Shown: positions 15,906 to 24,092 of the stretch, one piece after another | Position numbering within the stretch: position 1 is the stretch's first letter | Layout of the letters: the number at the start of each line of letters is the position of its first letter | DNA from: an uncultured Clostridia bacterium | GTDB taxonomy: Bacteria; Bacillota; Clostridia; Christensenellales; Borkfalkiaceae | Assembly: GCA_949878885.1 (NCBI GenBank) | Contig: CATLBN010000015.1 | Coordinates: 1-43,773 of the forward strand | DNA length: 43,773 nt | Direction of reading: 5' to 3' | The notes under the pieces: generated by a model | What the model saw: only the letters and a program-made list of their open reading frames with translations | The model's database searches: none | What the model was told of the DNA's origin: nothing | Translations under genes and position numbers: made by a program

Positions 15906-16742
15906 TTACTTTATTATATTAAAAAGCTCGTCGGAAAGCTTTGCAAACTGTTCGGGAGAAAGCGTTTCTCCGCGCGCCTTAATATCTATATTCAATACGG
16001 CAAGAGCTTGCTCCGCCTGCGTTCTGGTAACGGGGAAAGCGTTTATCAAATTGTTTACAAGCGTCTTTCTGCGCGCTGCAAAAGCTGCGTGAACGGTTTT
16101 GTTATAAAGCTTGGTATCGCGCACGGGAATCCTGCCGCGCTCTATATCCAGCCTGACCACCGCGCTGTCCACGTTGGGTTTGGGATAAAACATTTCTCTT
16201 TGAACGCGCTTAACCTTTTTGGCGCTTGCTGCAAGCGCAATAACCGCGGTAATCGCGCCATATTCGGGGGTGTTTGCCTTTGCGCACAGCCTGTCCGCAA
16301 CTTCTTCCTGCACCATTACCGTAATACTTTTGCAGGTATTGCCTTCTTCCAAAAGCTTCATAATAAGCGGAGTTGTAACGTAATAAGGCAAATTGGCAAC
16401 TACTTTATATTCACCCAGCTCACGCTCGGTTTCCGCAAGATTTACTTTTAAAAAATCTTTAAATATTACCTCTGCGTTTTCAACGCCTGCAAGCGTTTTT
16501 TCAAGCACGGGTTTAAGAGATAAATCCACTTCGAATGCCATTACCCTTGCGGCGCGCTCTGCAATAGCGCGCGTAAGTGTCCCCGCGCCGCAGCCTATCT
16601 CCAAAACGCAGTCGTCATTTTCCACTCCGGCGCACGCAACTATGGATTTAAGCAGATTTTTATCCGTTATAAAATTCTGTCCGAACTTTTTTTTAAAACC
16701 GAATCCGCACTCCGAAAGAACTGATTTTATATCATTTTCCAT
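15906..16742 (-). CDS. rsmA: 16S rRNA dimethyladenosine transferase RsmA (KsgA)
   Basis: A 278-residue SAM-dependent methyltransferase that dimethylates A1518/A1519 of 16S rRNA. Visible motifs are KKKFGQNFITDKNLL (17-31), the SAM loop LEIGCGAGTLT (47-57), the catalytic NLPYYVTTP block near 117-125, and FYPKPNVDSAVV near 184-195. It has its own promoter at 16773-16801 and an AGGG SD 6 nt before the ATG. In many Firmicutes rnmV sits between tatD and this gene; no such gene is present here. Confidence 0.96.
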   Translation of the reverse strand: MENDIKSVLSECGFGFKKKFGQNFITDKNLLKSIVACAGVENDDCVLEIGCGAGTLTRAIAERAARVMAFEVDLSLKPVLEKTLAGVENAEVIFKDFLKVNLAETERELGEYKVVANLPYYVTTPLIMKLLEEGNTCKSITVMVQEEVADRLCAKANTPEYGAITAVIALAASAKKVKRVQREMFYPKPNVDSAVVRLDIERGRIPVRDTKLYNKTVHAAFAARRKTLVNNLINAFPVTRTQAEQALAVLNIDIKARGETLSPEQFAKLSDELFNIIK

Positions 16743-16772
16743 ATTTTACCCTAAAATATCAAGTATAAAGAT

Positions 16773-16801
16773 ATTATAACAATTCAAACTGTTATTGTAA
16801 A
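16773..16801 (-). promoter_or_regulatory. Promoter of rsmA
   Basis: On the minus strand TTTACA (16801-16796), 17 nt, TATAAT (16778-16773), giving a leader of about 25 nt. Confidence 0.65.
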
Positions 16802-16835
16802 CGATTTTACTGCGTTTACCCAACGTAAGATAAAA

Positions 16836-16862
16836 AAGCCGGCAAGCTATGCTTGCCGGCTT
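16836..16862 (-). terminator. Terminator of the metG-tatD operon
   Basis: Twelve-base perfect arms (16836-16847 and 16851-16862), 3-nt loop, with a T-run on the minus strand. Confidence 0.9.
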
Positions 16863-16867
16863 CAACT

Positions 16868-17644
16868 TTAATTAAGTTTTTTAAAAAGTCTATGCGCGTT
16901 CCCCCAAACGGTATCCGCCGTATTCCCGGCGTCGGCTCCGCGTACTTCCGCCATTCTTTCAAGTATTTCAGCTATGCTTTCGGGGGTATTTGGAAATAGC
17001 CCGTGTATTGATTTAGGCGCTAAATATGGGCTGTCCGTTTCGGTAAGCAGTCTGTCGGGGCTTATTAAAGATATGCACTTTGCTGCTTTTTTACTTCCTG
17101 AATAAGTGCAGGTTCCTCCGAACGAAAAATACAAACCTAATTTTTCAAGCTCTTTTGCCGTTTCCGCAGAATGTGAATAGCAATGCATAAGCGCGCCGCT
17201 TTTTAAAAGATTTGCGTTTGCTTTTAAAAGCTGCGTCATATCCTCGGCGCAGTCTCTGGAATGTATTTGCACGGGTAAACCCAATTTACAGGCAAGTTGC
17301 AGCTGACTTAAAAACGCGTGCGTTTGCATAGGCTTGTCCGTATCCCCGTAATGATAATCCAAACCTATTTCCCCTATCGCCACGCATTTTTTTTGCTTTG
17401 CAAGTTCCTCTATTTGCAGCAGCGCACCGTCAGAGTACTCTTTAAGCTCGGTGGGATGAAATCCCGCAGTAAAATAAACGCAGTCGTATTTTTCCGCAAG
17501 CTCGGCGCAAAATTCGCTTGTATTTAAATCAACCCCCGCGGTAATTAATTTTTCTACATTAGCCGCTTTAACACGTCGCAGCAGATAATCTATATCTCCG
17601 TAATAACCGCCGTCCAAATGACAGTGCACGTCGATTAACTTCAC
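16868..17644 (-). CDS. tatD: TatD-family metal-dependent hydrolase
   Basis: A 258-residue TIM-barrel hydrolase with the TatD metal-binding pattern: DVHCHLDG (4-11), GEIGLDYHY near 92, QIHSRD near 126, HCYSHS near 154 and TETDSPYLAP near 201-210. Family members act as 3' to 5' DNases or deoxyribonucleases. The start is the GTG at 17644, which overlaps the metG TGA as GTGA. The longer ATG reading would run deep into metG. The metG-tatD order is conserved in Firmicutes. Confidence 0.93.
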   Translation of the reverse strand: MKLIDVHCHLDGGYYGDIDYLLRRVKAANVEKLITAGVDLNTSEFCAELAEKYDCVYFTAGFHPTELKEYSDGALLQIEELAKQKKCVAIGEIGLDYHYGDTDKPMQTHAFLSQLQLACKLGLPVQIHSRDCAEDMTQLLKANANLLKSGALMHCYSHSAETAKELEKLGLYFSFGGTCTYSGSKKAAKCISLISPDRLLTETDSPYLAPKSIHGLFPNTPESIAEILERMAEVRGADAGNTADTVWGNAHRLFKKLN

Positions 17645-19635
17645 GAAAGCAAGCTCCCGTCGGGCATATCTTTTTCGGGCGAAACCAAACAAAGCGTTCC
17701 GTCGGGCGCTTCTGCGCAGACAATCATACCCTCGCTTAAAATCCCTTTCATTTCCCTCGGCGGCAAATTGCACACCACAACAACTTTTTTACCTACCATT
17801 TCTTCGGGAGTATAATGTTTGGCAATTCCAGAAAGCACCGAAAGAGTGCGGCTGCCAACCTTAATTGTTTCGTGCAAAAGCTTGCTTTTTTTAACGGCTT
17901 CGCACGCGGTTACAAGCCCTACCCTAAGTTCTATTTTGGCAAAATCGTCTATGGTTATCTGCGCCTTTTTTTCTTCTTCCGAAGAAGCGGATTCTGCTAT
18001 TTGCGCACTTTCTATTTTTTCTATCATAGGTTTAATATCCTCGTATTTTATTCTTTCAAACAGCGTTTCGGGGGCGTTAATCACGGTATATTCGGGGGTG
18101 TATATGTTTTTACCCAGCAAATTTAATTGCCTTGATTTGGCGCCGATTTCCGCAAAAATGCGCTCTGCCGTTTTAGGCATAAACGCTTTAAGCAAATTTG
18201 CTCCCGTATCAAGCGCGTACAGCAAATTAAACAAAACTTCCGAAAGCCTGTCTCTTTTACCTTCGGTCTTGGCAAGTATCCAAGGCGCAGTTTCATCAAT
18301 ATATTTATTTGCTCTGCGGAAAACAGTCCACAACGCGTCCAACGCGTCGGCAACCTTATACTCGTCCATTTTACACGCAACTTTGCGGCACGCAGCGGAA
18401 ATAACGTTTTTTAAATCTCCGTCCGTATCGCCGCAAACGCCCGTATTTTTCGCAACGCCTCCAAGATATTGGTTTGTCATAGAAACGGTGCGTTTTAGCA
18501 AATTGCCAAGCGTGTTTGCAAGGTCGGAATTAATCCTTTCGCACATAAGCTCCCAAGTAATAATTCCGTCGTCGGCGTACGGCATTTCGTGCAGCACAAA
18601 ATATCTTACCGCGTCTACGCCGAATACCGAAGCCAAATCGTCGGCATACATAACGTTGCCTTTCGACTTGGACATTTTGTCGCCGCCCTGTAGCAGCCAA
18701 GGGTGTCCGAACACGCATTTCGGCAGCGGTTCACCCATTGCTATAAGGAATATAGGCCAATATATTGTGTGGAATCTTATTATATCTTTACCTATAACGT
18801 GCACGTCCGCCGGCCAAAGTTTTTTATATAGCCCTTCTGCGCCGTTACCGTTATATCCTATACCCGTAATATAATTGGAAAGCGCGTCAAGCCAAACGTA
18901 AACTACGTGCCTGTTATCGAAATCCACGGGCACGCCCCATTTGAAAGTGGAACGCGAAACGCACAAATCCTGCAATTTTGTTTTAAGTTTTCCGCTTTCC
19001 GCAAGTTTAAGCAATTCTCCGTCGGTTTTACCTATCAACTCGTCCGCAAGCAAAAAATTATTCATCATTTCGTTTTTGCGCGATACGGGCTGTATAAACT
19101 CGGGATGAGTTAATATATGTTTTACAAGCCTGTCTGCGTATTTTCCCATTTTAAAGAAATACGCTTCCTCTTTTGCCGGTTTAACCTCTCTGCCGCAATC
19201 CGGGCATTTACCGTCAACAAGTTGGCTCTCCGACCAAAAGCTTTCGCAAGGCGTGCAATACAAGCCTTCGTACGCACCTTTGTAAATATCTCCCTGTTCG
19301 TAAAACTTTTTAAAAATTTTCTGAACTGCGGAAATATGATAATCGTCGGTCGTACGTATAAATTTGTCGTACGATACGTCCATCAAATCCCAAATACGCT
19401 TAATCTCGCCCGCAACTTCGTCAACGAACTGCTTGGGCGTTATACCCTTTGCCGCGGCTTTCTGCTCCACCTTTAAACCGTGCTCGTCGGTTCCTGTCAT
19501 AAAGAAAACGTCGTACCCCTGCATACGCTTAAAACGGCATATCGAATCCGAAAATATACTTTCGTAAGTATTTCCGATATGCGGTTTGCCCGAAGTATAG
19601 GTAATTGCAGTAGTCAAGTAAAATTTTTTGTTCAT
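17641..19635 (-). CDS. metG: Methionyl-tRNA synthetase with C-terminal tRNA-binding domain
   Basis: A 664-residue class I synthetase charging tRNA-Met. It has the HIGN form of the HIGH motif (KPHIGNTY, about 17-24), a zinc knuckle region with CTPC and CPDC near 126-150, KMSKSKGN near 295-302, an anticodon-binding helical domain and a C-terminal OB-fold Trbp111-like domain (about 560-664, starting IDDFAKIELRVG). The ATG at 19635 is supported by SD AGGAGA; the longer reading to 19725 is not. Its stop overlaps the tatD start. Confidence 0.97.
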   Translation of the reverse strand: MNKKFYLTTAITYTSGKPHIGNTYESIFSDSICRFKRMQGYDVFFMTGTDEHGLKVEQKAAAKGITPKQFVDEVAGEIKRIWDLMDVSYDKFIRTTDDYHISAVQKIFKKFYEQGDIYKGAYEGLYCTPCESFWSESQLVDGKCPDCGREVKPAKEEAYFFKMGKYADRLVKHILTHPEFIQPVSRKNEMMNNFLLADELIGKTDGELLKLAESGKLKTKLQDLCVSRSTFKWGVPVDFDNRHVVYVWLDALSNYITGIGYNGNGAEGLYKKLWPADVHVIGKDIIRFHTIYWPIFLIAMGEPLPKCVFGHPWLLQGGDKMSKSKGNVMYADDLASVFGVDAVRYFVLHEMPYADDGIITWELMCERINSDLANTLGNLLKRTVSMTNQYLGGVAKNTGVCGDTDGDLKNVISAACRKVACKMDEYKVADALDALWTVFRRANKYIDETAPWILAKTEGKRDRLSEVLFNLLYALDTGANLLKAFMPKTAERIFAEIGAKSRQLNLLGKNIYTPEYTVINAPETLFERIKYEDIKPMIEKIESAQIAESASSEEEKKAQITIDDFAKIELRVGLVTACEAVKKSKLLHETIKVGSRTLSVLSGIAKHYTPEEMVGKKVVVVCNLPPREMKGILSEGMIVCAEAPDGTLCLVSPEKDMPDGSLLS

Positions 19636-19660
19636 AATCCGTTCTCCTGAAACGTTTAAA

Positions 19661-19689
19661 AGTATATCATAAATTCGCGCGCTTGTAAA
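19661..19689 (-). promoter_or_regulatory. Promoter of metG-tatD
   Basis: On the minus strand TTTACA (19689-19684), 17 nt, TATACT (19666-19661) with an extended TG before the -10. No T-box leader fits in the roughly 20-nt leader. Confidence 0.65.
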
Positions 19690-19701
19690 TTGTAATGCGG
19701 C

Positions 19702-19730
19702 GCATATCTTTAAAAACCTTTTCATAAATA
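19702..19730 (+). promoter_or_regulatory. Possible sigma-E-like promoter of spmA
   Basis: GCATATC (19702-19708), 14 nt, CATAAATA (19723-19730), resembling the sporulation sigma-E consensus (KMATATT, about 14 nt, CATACAMT). Only 6 nt separate it from the ATG at 19737, and no SD is present. Confidence 0.4.
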
Positions 19731-19736
19731 TAATTT

Positions 19737-20300
19737 ATGAACGCTATATTTGCGGCAATTTTTATTATTTCTTCTGTATTTCTCCTGTTTGTATCTCCCG
19801 ATAAATTTCTGCCCTCGCTTTTAAGCGGCGCCGAAAGCGCCGCAAAAATGTCGCTTACGCTTTTTTGCATTTATGCGGTATGGATGGGGCTTTCGCGTAT
19901 TGCCGAAAAAAGCGGATTATCCGCAGGAGCGGCGCGTGCTTTAAAGCCGCTTTCAAAAAAGCTTTTTAAAACGGACAACCCCGCAGCGCAGGAAAACATT
20001 GCAATGAATCTGTCGTGTAATCTTTTGGGCATAGGCGGAGCGGCAACGCCGTTTGCGGTAAAAGCCATTGCTCAGCTTGAAAAAGAAAAAAACGAATTTG
20101 CGCAAAAACTTTTATTTATAATAAACGCAACTTCCATTCAAATTCTGCCCACCACCGTTATTGCGCTGAGAGCGGGCGCAAACAGCGCTGCTGCATACGA
20201 TATTTTTCTGCCTTCGCTTATATGCACCTGCATATCCACGGTAACGGGCGTTTTGCTGTATCTTGTTTTTTCAAAAATCAAACGCGGCGCAGGAAATTGA
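19737..20300 (+). CDS. spmA: Spore maturation protein A (nucleoside-recognition family)
   Basis: A 187-residue membrane protein with about four helices. It carries the SpmA blocks WMGLSRIAEKSGLS (49-62), ENIAMNLSCNLLGIGGAATPFA (86-107) and FIINATSIQILPTTVIALRA (127-146). SpmA and SpmB are needed for spore core dehydration. The first ATG is needed to include the first helix. No SD precedes it, and a sigma-E-like element lies directly upstream. spmB follows after two bases. Confidence 0.92.
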   Translation: MNAIFAAIFIISSVFLLFVSPDKFLPSLLSGAESAAKMSLTLFCIYAVWMGLSRIAEKSGLSAGAARALKPLSKKLFKTDNPAAQENIAMNLSCNLLGIGGAATPFAVKAIAQLEKEKNEFAQKLLFIINATSIQILPTTVIALRAGANSAAAYDIFLPSLICTCISTVTGVLLYLVFSKIKRGAGN

Positions 20301-20302
20301 AA

Positions 20303-20806
20303 ATGGTATATATAATTCCCGCAATTTTTTTATTTGTATTTATTTTCGGCGCAATAAAAAAAGTTAAACTATACTCCGAATTTTCCGCAGGAATTCAAGA
20401 AGCCGTAAAATTCACTTTTTCGCTTTTGCCTTGCCTTGCGGCAATTTTTATGATGTGCGAACTTTTCGAAGTTTCGGGATTTTCAGATATTATAACCAAA
20501 GCGCTGTCTCCCGTATTTTCCGCGCTTGGAATACCAGCCGAACTTACAAAACTTGTATTAATAAAGCCATTTTCCGGCAGCGGCTCGCTTGCTTATTTAA
20601 ATAAAATTATACAGCAATACGGCGCCGACAGCTATATATCGCGCTGCGCTTGCGTATGCTTCGGCTCGTCCGAAACGGTGTTTTACATATCCGCCGTTTA
20701 CTTTGCCTCCACAAGCGTTAAAAATTTGGCAAAGCCTATAGTAATAGTGTTAATTTCAACCTTGATTTCAACCGTTTTTGCCTGTTTATTATGTAGAATT
20801 ATGTAA
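20303..20806 (+). CDS. spmB: Spore maturation protein B
   Basis: A 167-residue partner of SpmA in the nucleoside-recognition family, with about four membrane helices. It contains KPFSGSGSLAYLNKIIQQYGADSYISRCACVC (about 92-123) and GSSETVFYISAVYF (125-138), both typical. The ATG at 20303 is chosen because an AGGA SD lies 8 nt upstream in the end of spmA; the longer reading overlaps spmA extensively. No classical terminator follows at once: the 250 bases downstream hold a candidate small RNA. Confidence 0.93.
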   Translation: MVYIIPAIFLFVFIFGAIKKVKLYSEFSAGIQEAVKFTFSLLPCLAAIFMMCELFEVSGFSDIITKALSPVFSALGIPAELTKLVLIKPFSGSGSLAYLNKIIQQYGADSYISRCACVCFGSSETVFYISAVYFASTSVKNLAKPIVIVLISTLISTVFACLLCRIM

Positions 20807-20902
20807 AAATGTGATTTTTTTTCAAAATTTGTTACACAAAAATAATTTTCGCTGTGTATAAAATTTTTTCGAAAATTTCTTTTAAATTTTATTTTATTAG
20901 GC

Positions 20903-21010
20903 TATAATTTAATTGTAAATTCAAGTTGAATTTACATTACATAGCTTATCATTTTTCCCCCTTATCATATAGAGGCGGCGCAAACTCCGGTTTGCGTCGT
21001 TTCTGTTTTT
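20903..21010 (+). ncRNA. Candidate small RNA between spmB and the cysteine desulfurase gene
   Basis: No protein-coding frame is evident in 20807-21053. TATAAT at 20903-20908, with a poor -35, is followed by a 10-bp AT-rich inverted repeat (gtaaattcaa/ttgaatttac, about 20924-20944), then a C-run (cccccttatc). Next comes an 11-bp stem with two G-U pairs (20975-21000, loop tccg) and the tail ttctgttttt, which looks like an intrinsic terminator. The transcript would be about 95 nt. The alternative is that the last stem simply terminates spmAB. Confidence 0.4.
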
Positions 21011-21040
21011 AACGCCGCCGAGCAAAAGCTCGGCGGCGTT
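21011..21040. other. Perfect GC-rich hairpin without T-run
   Basis: Thirteen-base exact arms (21011-21023 and 21028-21040) around AAAA. Neither strand has a T-run after it. It sits between the candidate small RNA and the desulfurase terminator. Its left arm could also pair with the ggcggcg at 20974-20980. Confidence 0.6.
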
Positions 21041-21053
21041 AACTTAAACATTT

Positions 21054-21098
21054 AAAAATCCGCGCGGTTAAATTTAACTTTTAACCGCGCGGATTTTT
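21054..21098 (-). terminator. Terminator of the ispE-desulfurase operon
   Basis: Nineteen-base perfect arms (21054-21072 and 21080-21098). The stem overlaps the last codons and the stop of the desulfurase gene. T-rich sequence follows on the minus strand. Confidence 0.85.
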
Positions 21099-22204
21099 TC
21101 AACCGCTTCTTTTAAAATTTCAAAAGCTCTGTCAACTTCACTTTCGCTGTTATATTTGCCGAAAGTAAATCTTACCGCCGATTTAGCCCGTTCCGCGCCG
21201 TAACCCATAGCGGTTATAACTCTCGACGGAGCAACCGCCCCTGCCGAGCAAGCCGAGCCCGTAGAAACGGCAACGCCTTTTAAATCCAGCAAAAACAAAA
21301 TATTTTCCCCGTCGCAGCCGTCAAACGAAATATTTGCGTTAGACGGCACTCTCAGCGCAAAATCTCCGTTTAAATGCGTTCCCTCTATTTCAAAAAGTAC
21401 TCTGTTTAAAAATCTGTCGCGAAGTTCGGCAACTTTCTTATTGGTTTTATCAGCGTTTGCATATGCTTTTTCAAGCGCCGCGCTCAAACCGACAACCGCC
21501 GCGGTGTTTACCGTACCGCCGCGGAAACCGCGCTCCTGCATACCACCGGAAATCAAACCTTCTATTTTGCTTCCGCGCCTTATATACATTGCGCCGCTGC
21601 ATTTTGGTCCGTAAAATTTATGGGCTGAAATTCCCAAGCCGTCGCAAAATTGCGTAGGCAGCGGCAGCACGCCTGCGGTCTGCACGCAATCGCAATAATA
21701 AAAAATTCCTCTGCCGCGGCAAAATTTTCCTATTTCTTCAACGGGCTGAATAACTCCCGTTTCGTTGTTTGCAGCCATAACGGCACAAAAAACAGTATTG
21801 TCTTTTACTGCTTTTTCAATGCTTTGCACCCCTACTATGCCCTGTTTATCGGGATTTACGTACGTAATCTCAAATCCGAATTTACGCATAAACTCCGCAC
21901 TTTCCAAAACAGACGGGTGTTCTATTGCCGAAATAACCAAATGTCCCTTGCCGCGTGCCGCGCAAACACCTTTAACGGCGGTATTGCCGGATTCGGTTCC
22001 GCCGGACGTAAAATACACTTCTTCCGCGCTACACCCCATAATATGCGCCGTTTTATCGCGTGCGGACAATAAAGCGTTGGCAGTTTCTCTGCCTGCCGCG
22101 TGCTGCGACTGTGGATTGCCGTAGTATTCCTTTAAATAAGGCGCCATAGCTTCCGCCACTTCGTCGTCTAAGCGAGTAGTCGCCGCATTATCAAGATAAA
22201 TCAT
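21074..22204 (-). CDS. Cysteine desulfurase (NifS/IscS family)
   Basis: A 376-residue PLP-dependent class V aminotransferase that mobilises sulfur from cysteine. The N-terminus is MIYLDNAATTRLDDEV. It has the conserved NNETGVIQP near 148-156, the PLP Lys in SAHKFYGPK near 198, and the catalytic Cys loop in STGSACSAG near 320. No iscU, nifU or thiI gene is next to it, so the sulfur acceptor is not shown by context. The ATG at 22204 has an AAGG SD and overlaps the upstream gene by 14 bases. It is the last gene of an operon with ispE. Confidence 0.94.
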   Translation of the reverse strand: MIYLDNAATTRLDDEVAEAMAPYLKEYYGNPQSQHAAGRETANALLSARDKTAHIMGCSAEEVYFTSGGTESGNTAVKGVCAARGKGHLVISAIEHPSVLESAEFMRKFGFEITYVNPDKQGIVGVQSIEKAVKDNTVFCAVMAANNETGVIQPVEEIGKFCRGRGIFYYCDCVQTAGVLPLPTQFCDGLGISAHKFYGPKCSGAMYIRRGSKIEGLISGGMQERGFRGGTVNTAAVVGLSAALEKAYANADKTNKKVAELRDRFLNRVLFEIEGTHLNGDFALRVPSNANISFDGCDGENILFLLDLKGVAVSTGSACSAGAVAPSRVITAMGYGAERAKSAVRFTFGKYNSESEVDRAFEILKEAVEKIRAVKS

Positions 22205-23114
22205 TATCCGCCTTCCCGTCGGAATTACCCGAAACCACGGCATATATAAGGGTCAATCTTTCAACTTCGATTTTTTTCTGCTCAAAAGCGCGTCCGAGTT
22301 TTGTGCTTGAATTGCGTTCGTTCAATTTAACGTTGCGCAAATCTTCCCAATATCTGTGCGCAGTAATAAGCGTACTTATAAACGTTACAACGGCAATGCC
22401 CGCAAATACGGCGGTAAGAATAAGATAGACCCCGTCTTCTCTAGCAAACATCATAGTACTGAAAACTATTGCGATTATGAGCGGAACTATAAAAGCCGCT
22501 AACGAAGTTATAAACCATACCGAAGATTTAGACGCGCGTTTTTTAAAAAACTCTCTGCGCTCGTTTTTCTTATCTTCGTTCTGTTTTTCAAGCGCGTCGC
22601 GCTCTACGGTTGCAGATTGCAAAACGGGCAAAACGTTTTGGGCATAATCTTTAAGCTGCTCTTTTATATCTCCGTCTGCAAAACCGCGTACAATTTCCGC
22701 AGCTTCCGCCAATTCCTCGGTTTTTGTAAAATCGGTAAAATCGCACGAAAATGCCCTAAGCTTTAACGCGCCCACTTCGCCGTTCTTTTCGTCAAGTTTT
22801 TCGGCGTTTAAAACTTCGTATCCTGCCGCCTCATAGTCGCCTTCGGCAATAAGCTTTTCGGCTTTGCAAATTCTTTCTTCAAGATTTTTCAGCCTAGCCT
22901 GTTCAGCCTCCTCGCGACGCCTCTCTCTTTCGGCAAGCTGTTCGGGCGTCATAACCGCAGCTTCTTCGTCGTCGGTATCAAACTCCGGCACTTCAAAGCC
23001 TATTTCTTCTTCGCCGTCGCCGCCTTCTATATAAAGCTCGTCCTCTCCGTCTTCGTTTTTCCTTATTTTATACTTTCTGTCTTTATCGTCGTCAATCAAT
23101 CTTTCCTCAGCCAT
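22191..23114 (-). CDS. Hypothetical acidic, coiled-coil membrane protein
   Basis: A 307-residue protein not recognised. Residues 1-60 are very acidic. Residues 60-95 are Arg/Glu-rich and probably coiled coil. Residues 85-170 look TPR-like (AEKLIAEGDYEAAGYEVLNAEKLDEKNGE). Two membrane helices follow near 203-225 and 231-251, then a charged helical tail. A good SD (AAGGGG) lies before the ATG, 3 bases downstream of the ispE stop. It sits between ispE and the desulfurase gene in one operon; no functional link is implied by its sequence. Confidence 0.7.
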   Translation of the reverse strand: MAEERLIDDDKDRKYKIRKNEDGEDELYIEGGDGEEEIGFEVPEFDTDDEEAAVMTPEQLAERERRREEAEQARLKNLEERICKAEKLIAEGDYEAAGYEVLNAEKLDEKNGEVGALKLRAFSCDFTDFTKTEELAEAAEIVRGFADGDIKEQLKDYAQNVLPVLQSATVERDALEKQNEDKKNERREFFKKRASKSSVWFITSLAAFIVPLIIAIVFSTMMFAREDGVYLILTAVFAGIAVVTFISTLITAHRYWEDLRNVKLNERNSSTKLGRAFEQKKIEVERLTLIYAVVSGNSDGKADNDLS

Positions 23115-23117
23115 ATT

Positions 23118-23993
23118 CTACCCCTTAATTATTTTACTTTTAATATAGGGAACAACCGTTTTAAGTTGCATACATTCAAATTTTCCCCTGTATCTGCTCT
23201 TTGCCCAAGCGCACAGTTCCGCGCTTTCGAATACGGCGAACACTCCGCTTCCGGAACCCGTCATATTCACACCCAACGGAGAAAATGCGCACAGTTCTTT
23301 GTAAGCCTTTTCTACGTCGCCGTTAAGTTTGCCTGCGGCGCAACTCAAACCGTTGCCCATACTTTCCGCAAGAAGCTCGGCGCTTTCACTCAAAACAGCT
23401 TGTTCGGCGGCGGCGCAGTCGCCTCCTTCGCACGGTATTCCGTCGCAAAGCGCATAACACTGCGCTGTGGAAACGCCGCTTGGGGGAATAAGCGCCAAAA
23501 CGTTCAGTTTTAAACGTGAAGACAAAGATTTAACCTTTTCGCCCCTACCCGTAAGCCTTGCATAGCCGCCTGTAAGCAAATATCCCGTATCGCTCCCCAA
23601 ACCGTCGGCAAGGTCTTTAATTTCGTAAAAATTTCCTTTGCCGTACAGTTTTGCCATACCGTTTAAAACGCCGGCAACGTCGGCGGAAGAACCGCCCATA
23701 CCCGCGCCTACGGGAATATTTTTATAAATTTCAATATCCGCGCCGCACGTTTCAAACCGCTCAACATACGCTTCCGCAGCTTTCTGCGCGTTATTTTTTT
23801 CGGGAGGAATACTCTCGCTGCCGCGCCCGTGCATCCGTAAAAAAACAAGTTTGTCTTTACGCTTTTTAAGCTTAATCAAATCAAAGCAGTCTACCGTACA
23901 CACAACGCTGTCAAGGCTGTGATAACCGCCTGTTACTCCGCCGACTTGCAGCGTTAAATTAAGTTTTGCATAAGCCTTTACGCGCACGTCCAC
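23118..23993 (-). CDS. ispE: 4-diphosphocytidyl-2-C-methyl-D-erythritol kinase IspE
   Basis: A 291-residue GHMP kinase of the MEP isoprenoid pathway that phosphorylates CDP-ME at the 2-position. The N-terminal VKAYAKLNLTLQV block, the ATP loop IPVGAGMGGSSADVAGVL near 91-108 and the C-terminal MTGSGSGVFAVF near 250 are typical. The start is a GTG at 23993 with no SD. A near-consensus promoter has its -10 six bases upstream, so the mRNA seems leaderless. It is the first gene of the operon. Confidence 0.94.
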   Translation of the reverse strand: MDVRVKAYAKLNLTLQVGGVTGGYHSLDSVVCTVDCFDLIKLKKRKDKLVFLRMHGRGSESIPPEKNNAQKAAEAYVERFETCGADIEIYKNIPVGAGMGGSSADVAGVLNGMAKLYGKGNFYEIKDLADGLGSDTGYLLTGGYARLTGRGEKVKSLSSRLKLNVLALIPPSGVSTAQCYALCDGIPCEGGDCAAAEQAVLSESAELLAESMGNGLSCAAGKLNGDVEKAYKELCAFSPLGVNMTGSGSGVFAVFESAELCAWAKSRYRGKFECMQLKTVVPYIKSKIIKG

Positions 23994-23999
23994 AAACAG

Positions 24000-24028
24000 A
24001 TTATAGCATATGTTATCGGTTATATCAA
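24000..24028 (-). promoter_or_regulatory. Promoter of the ispE operon, predicting a leaderless GTG mRNA
   Basis: On the minus strand TTGATA (24028-24023), 17 nt, TATAAT (24005-24000), then exactly 6 nt to the GTG start at 23993. Confidence 0.7.
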
Positions 24029-24048
24029 TTATTTTAAATAAAATAATT

Positions 24049-24075
24049 TACCGCCGCGGAAATTCCGCGGCGGTA
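24049..24075 (-). terminator. Terminator of the SipL-like gene
   Basis: Twelve-base perfect arms (24049-24060 and 24064-24075), 3-nt loop, followed by T/A-rich sequence on the minus strand. Confidence 0.8.
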
Positions 24076-24092
24076 CGATATAAAAAACAGGT

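Noticed and set aside
15801-16451. Plus-strand reading frame of 216 codons opposite rsmA
   Set aside because: Antisense to a certain gene; composition is the complement of rsmA codons and no SD precedes it.
17645-17773. Longer N-terminus for tatD
   Set aside because: Basic, low-similarity extension overlapping metG by 130 bases; the GTG at 17644 with GTGA overlap starts at the family's conserved N-terminus.
17819-18874. Long plus-strand reading frame (351 codons) opposite metG
   Set aside because: No SD, no recognisable protein features, and lies wholly within a clearly coding metG on the other strand.
19636-19736. T-box leader before metG
   Set aside because: Leader is only about 20 nt from the predicted transcript start, too short.
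21011-21040. Attachment site or transposon end
   Set aside because: Single perfect hairpin without flanking direct repeats, integrase or transposase; better explained as an RNA structure.
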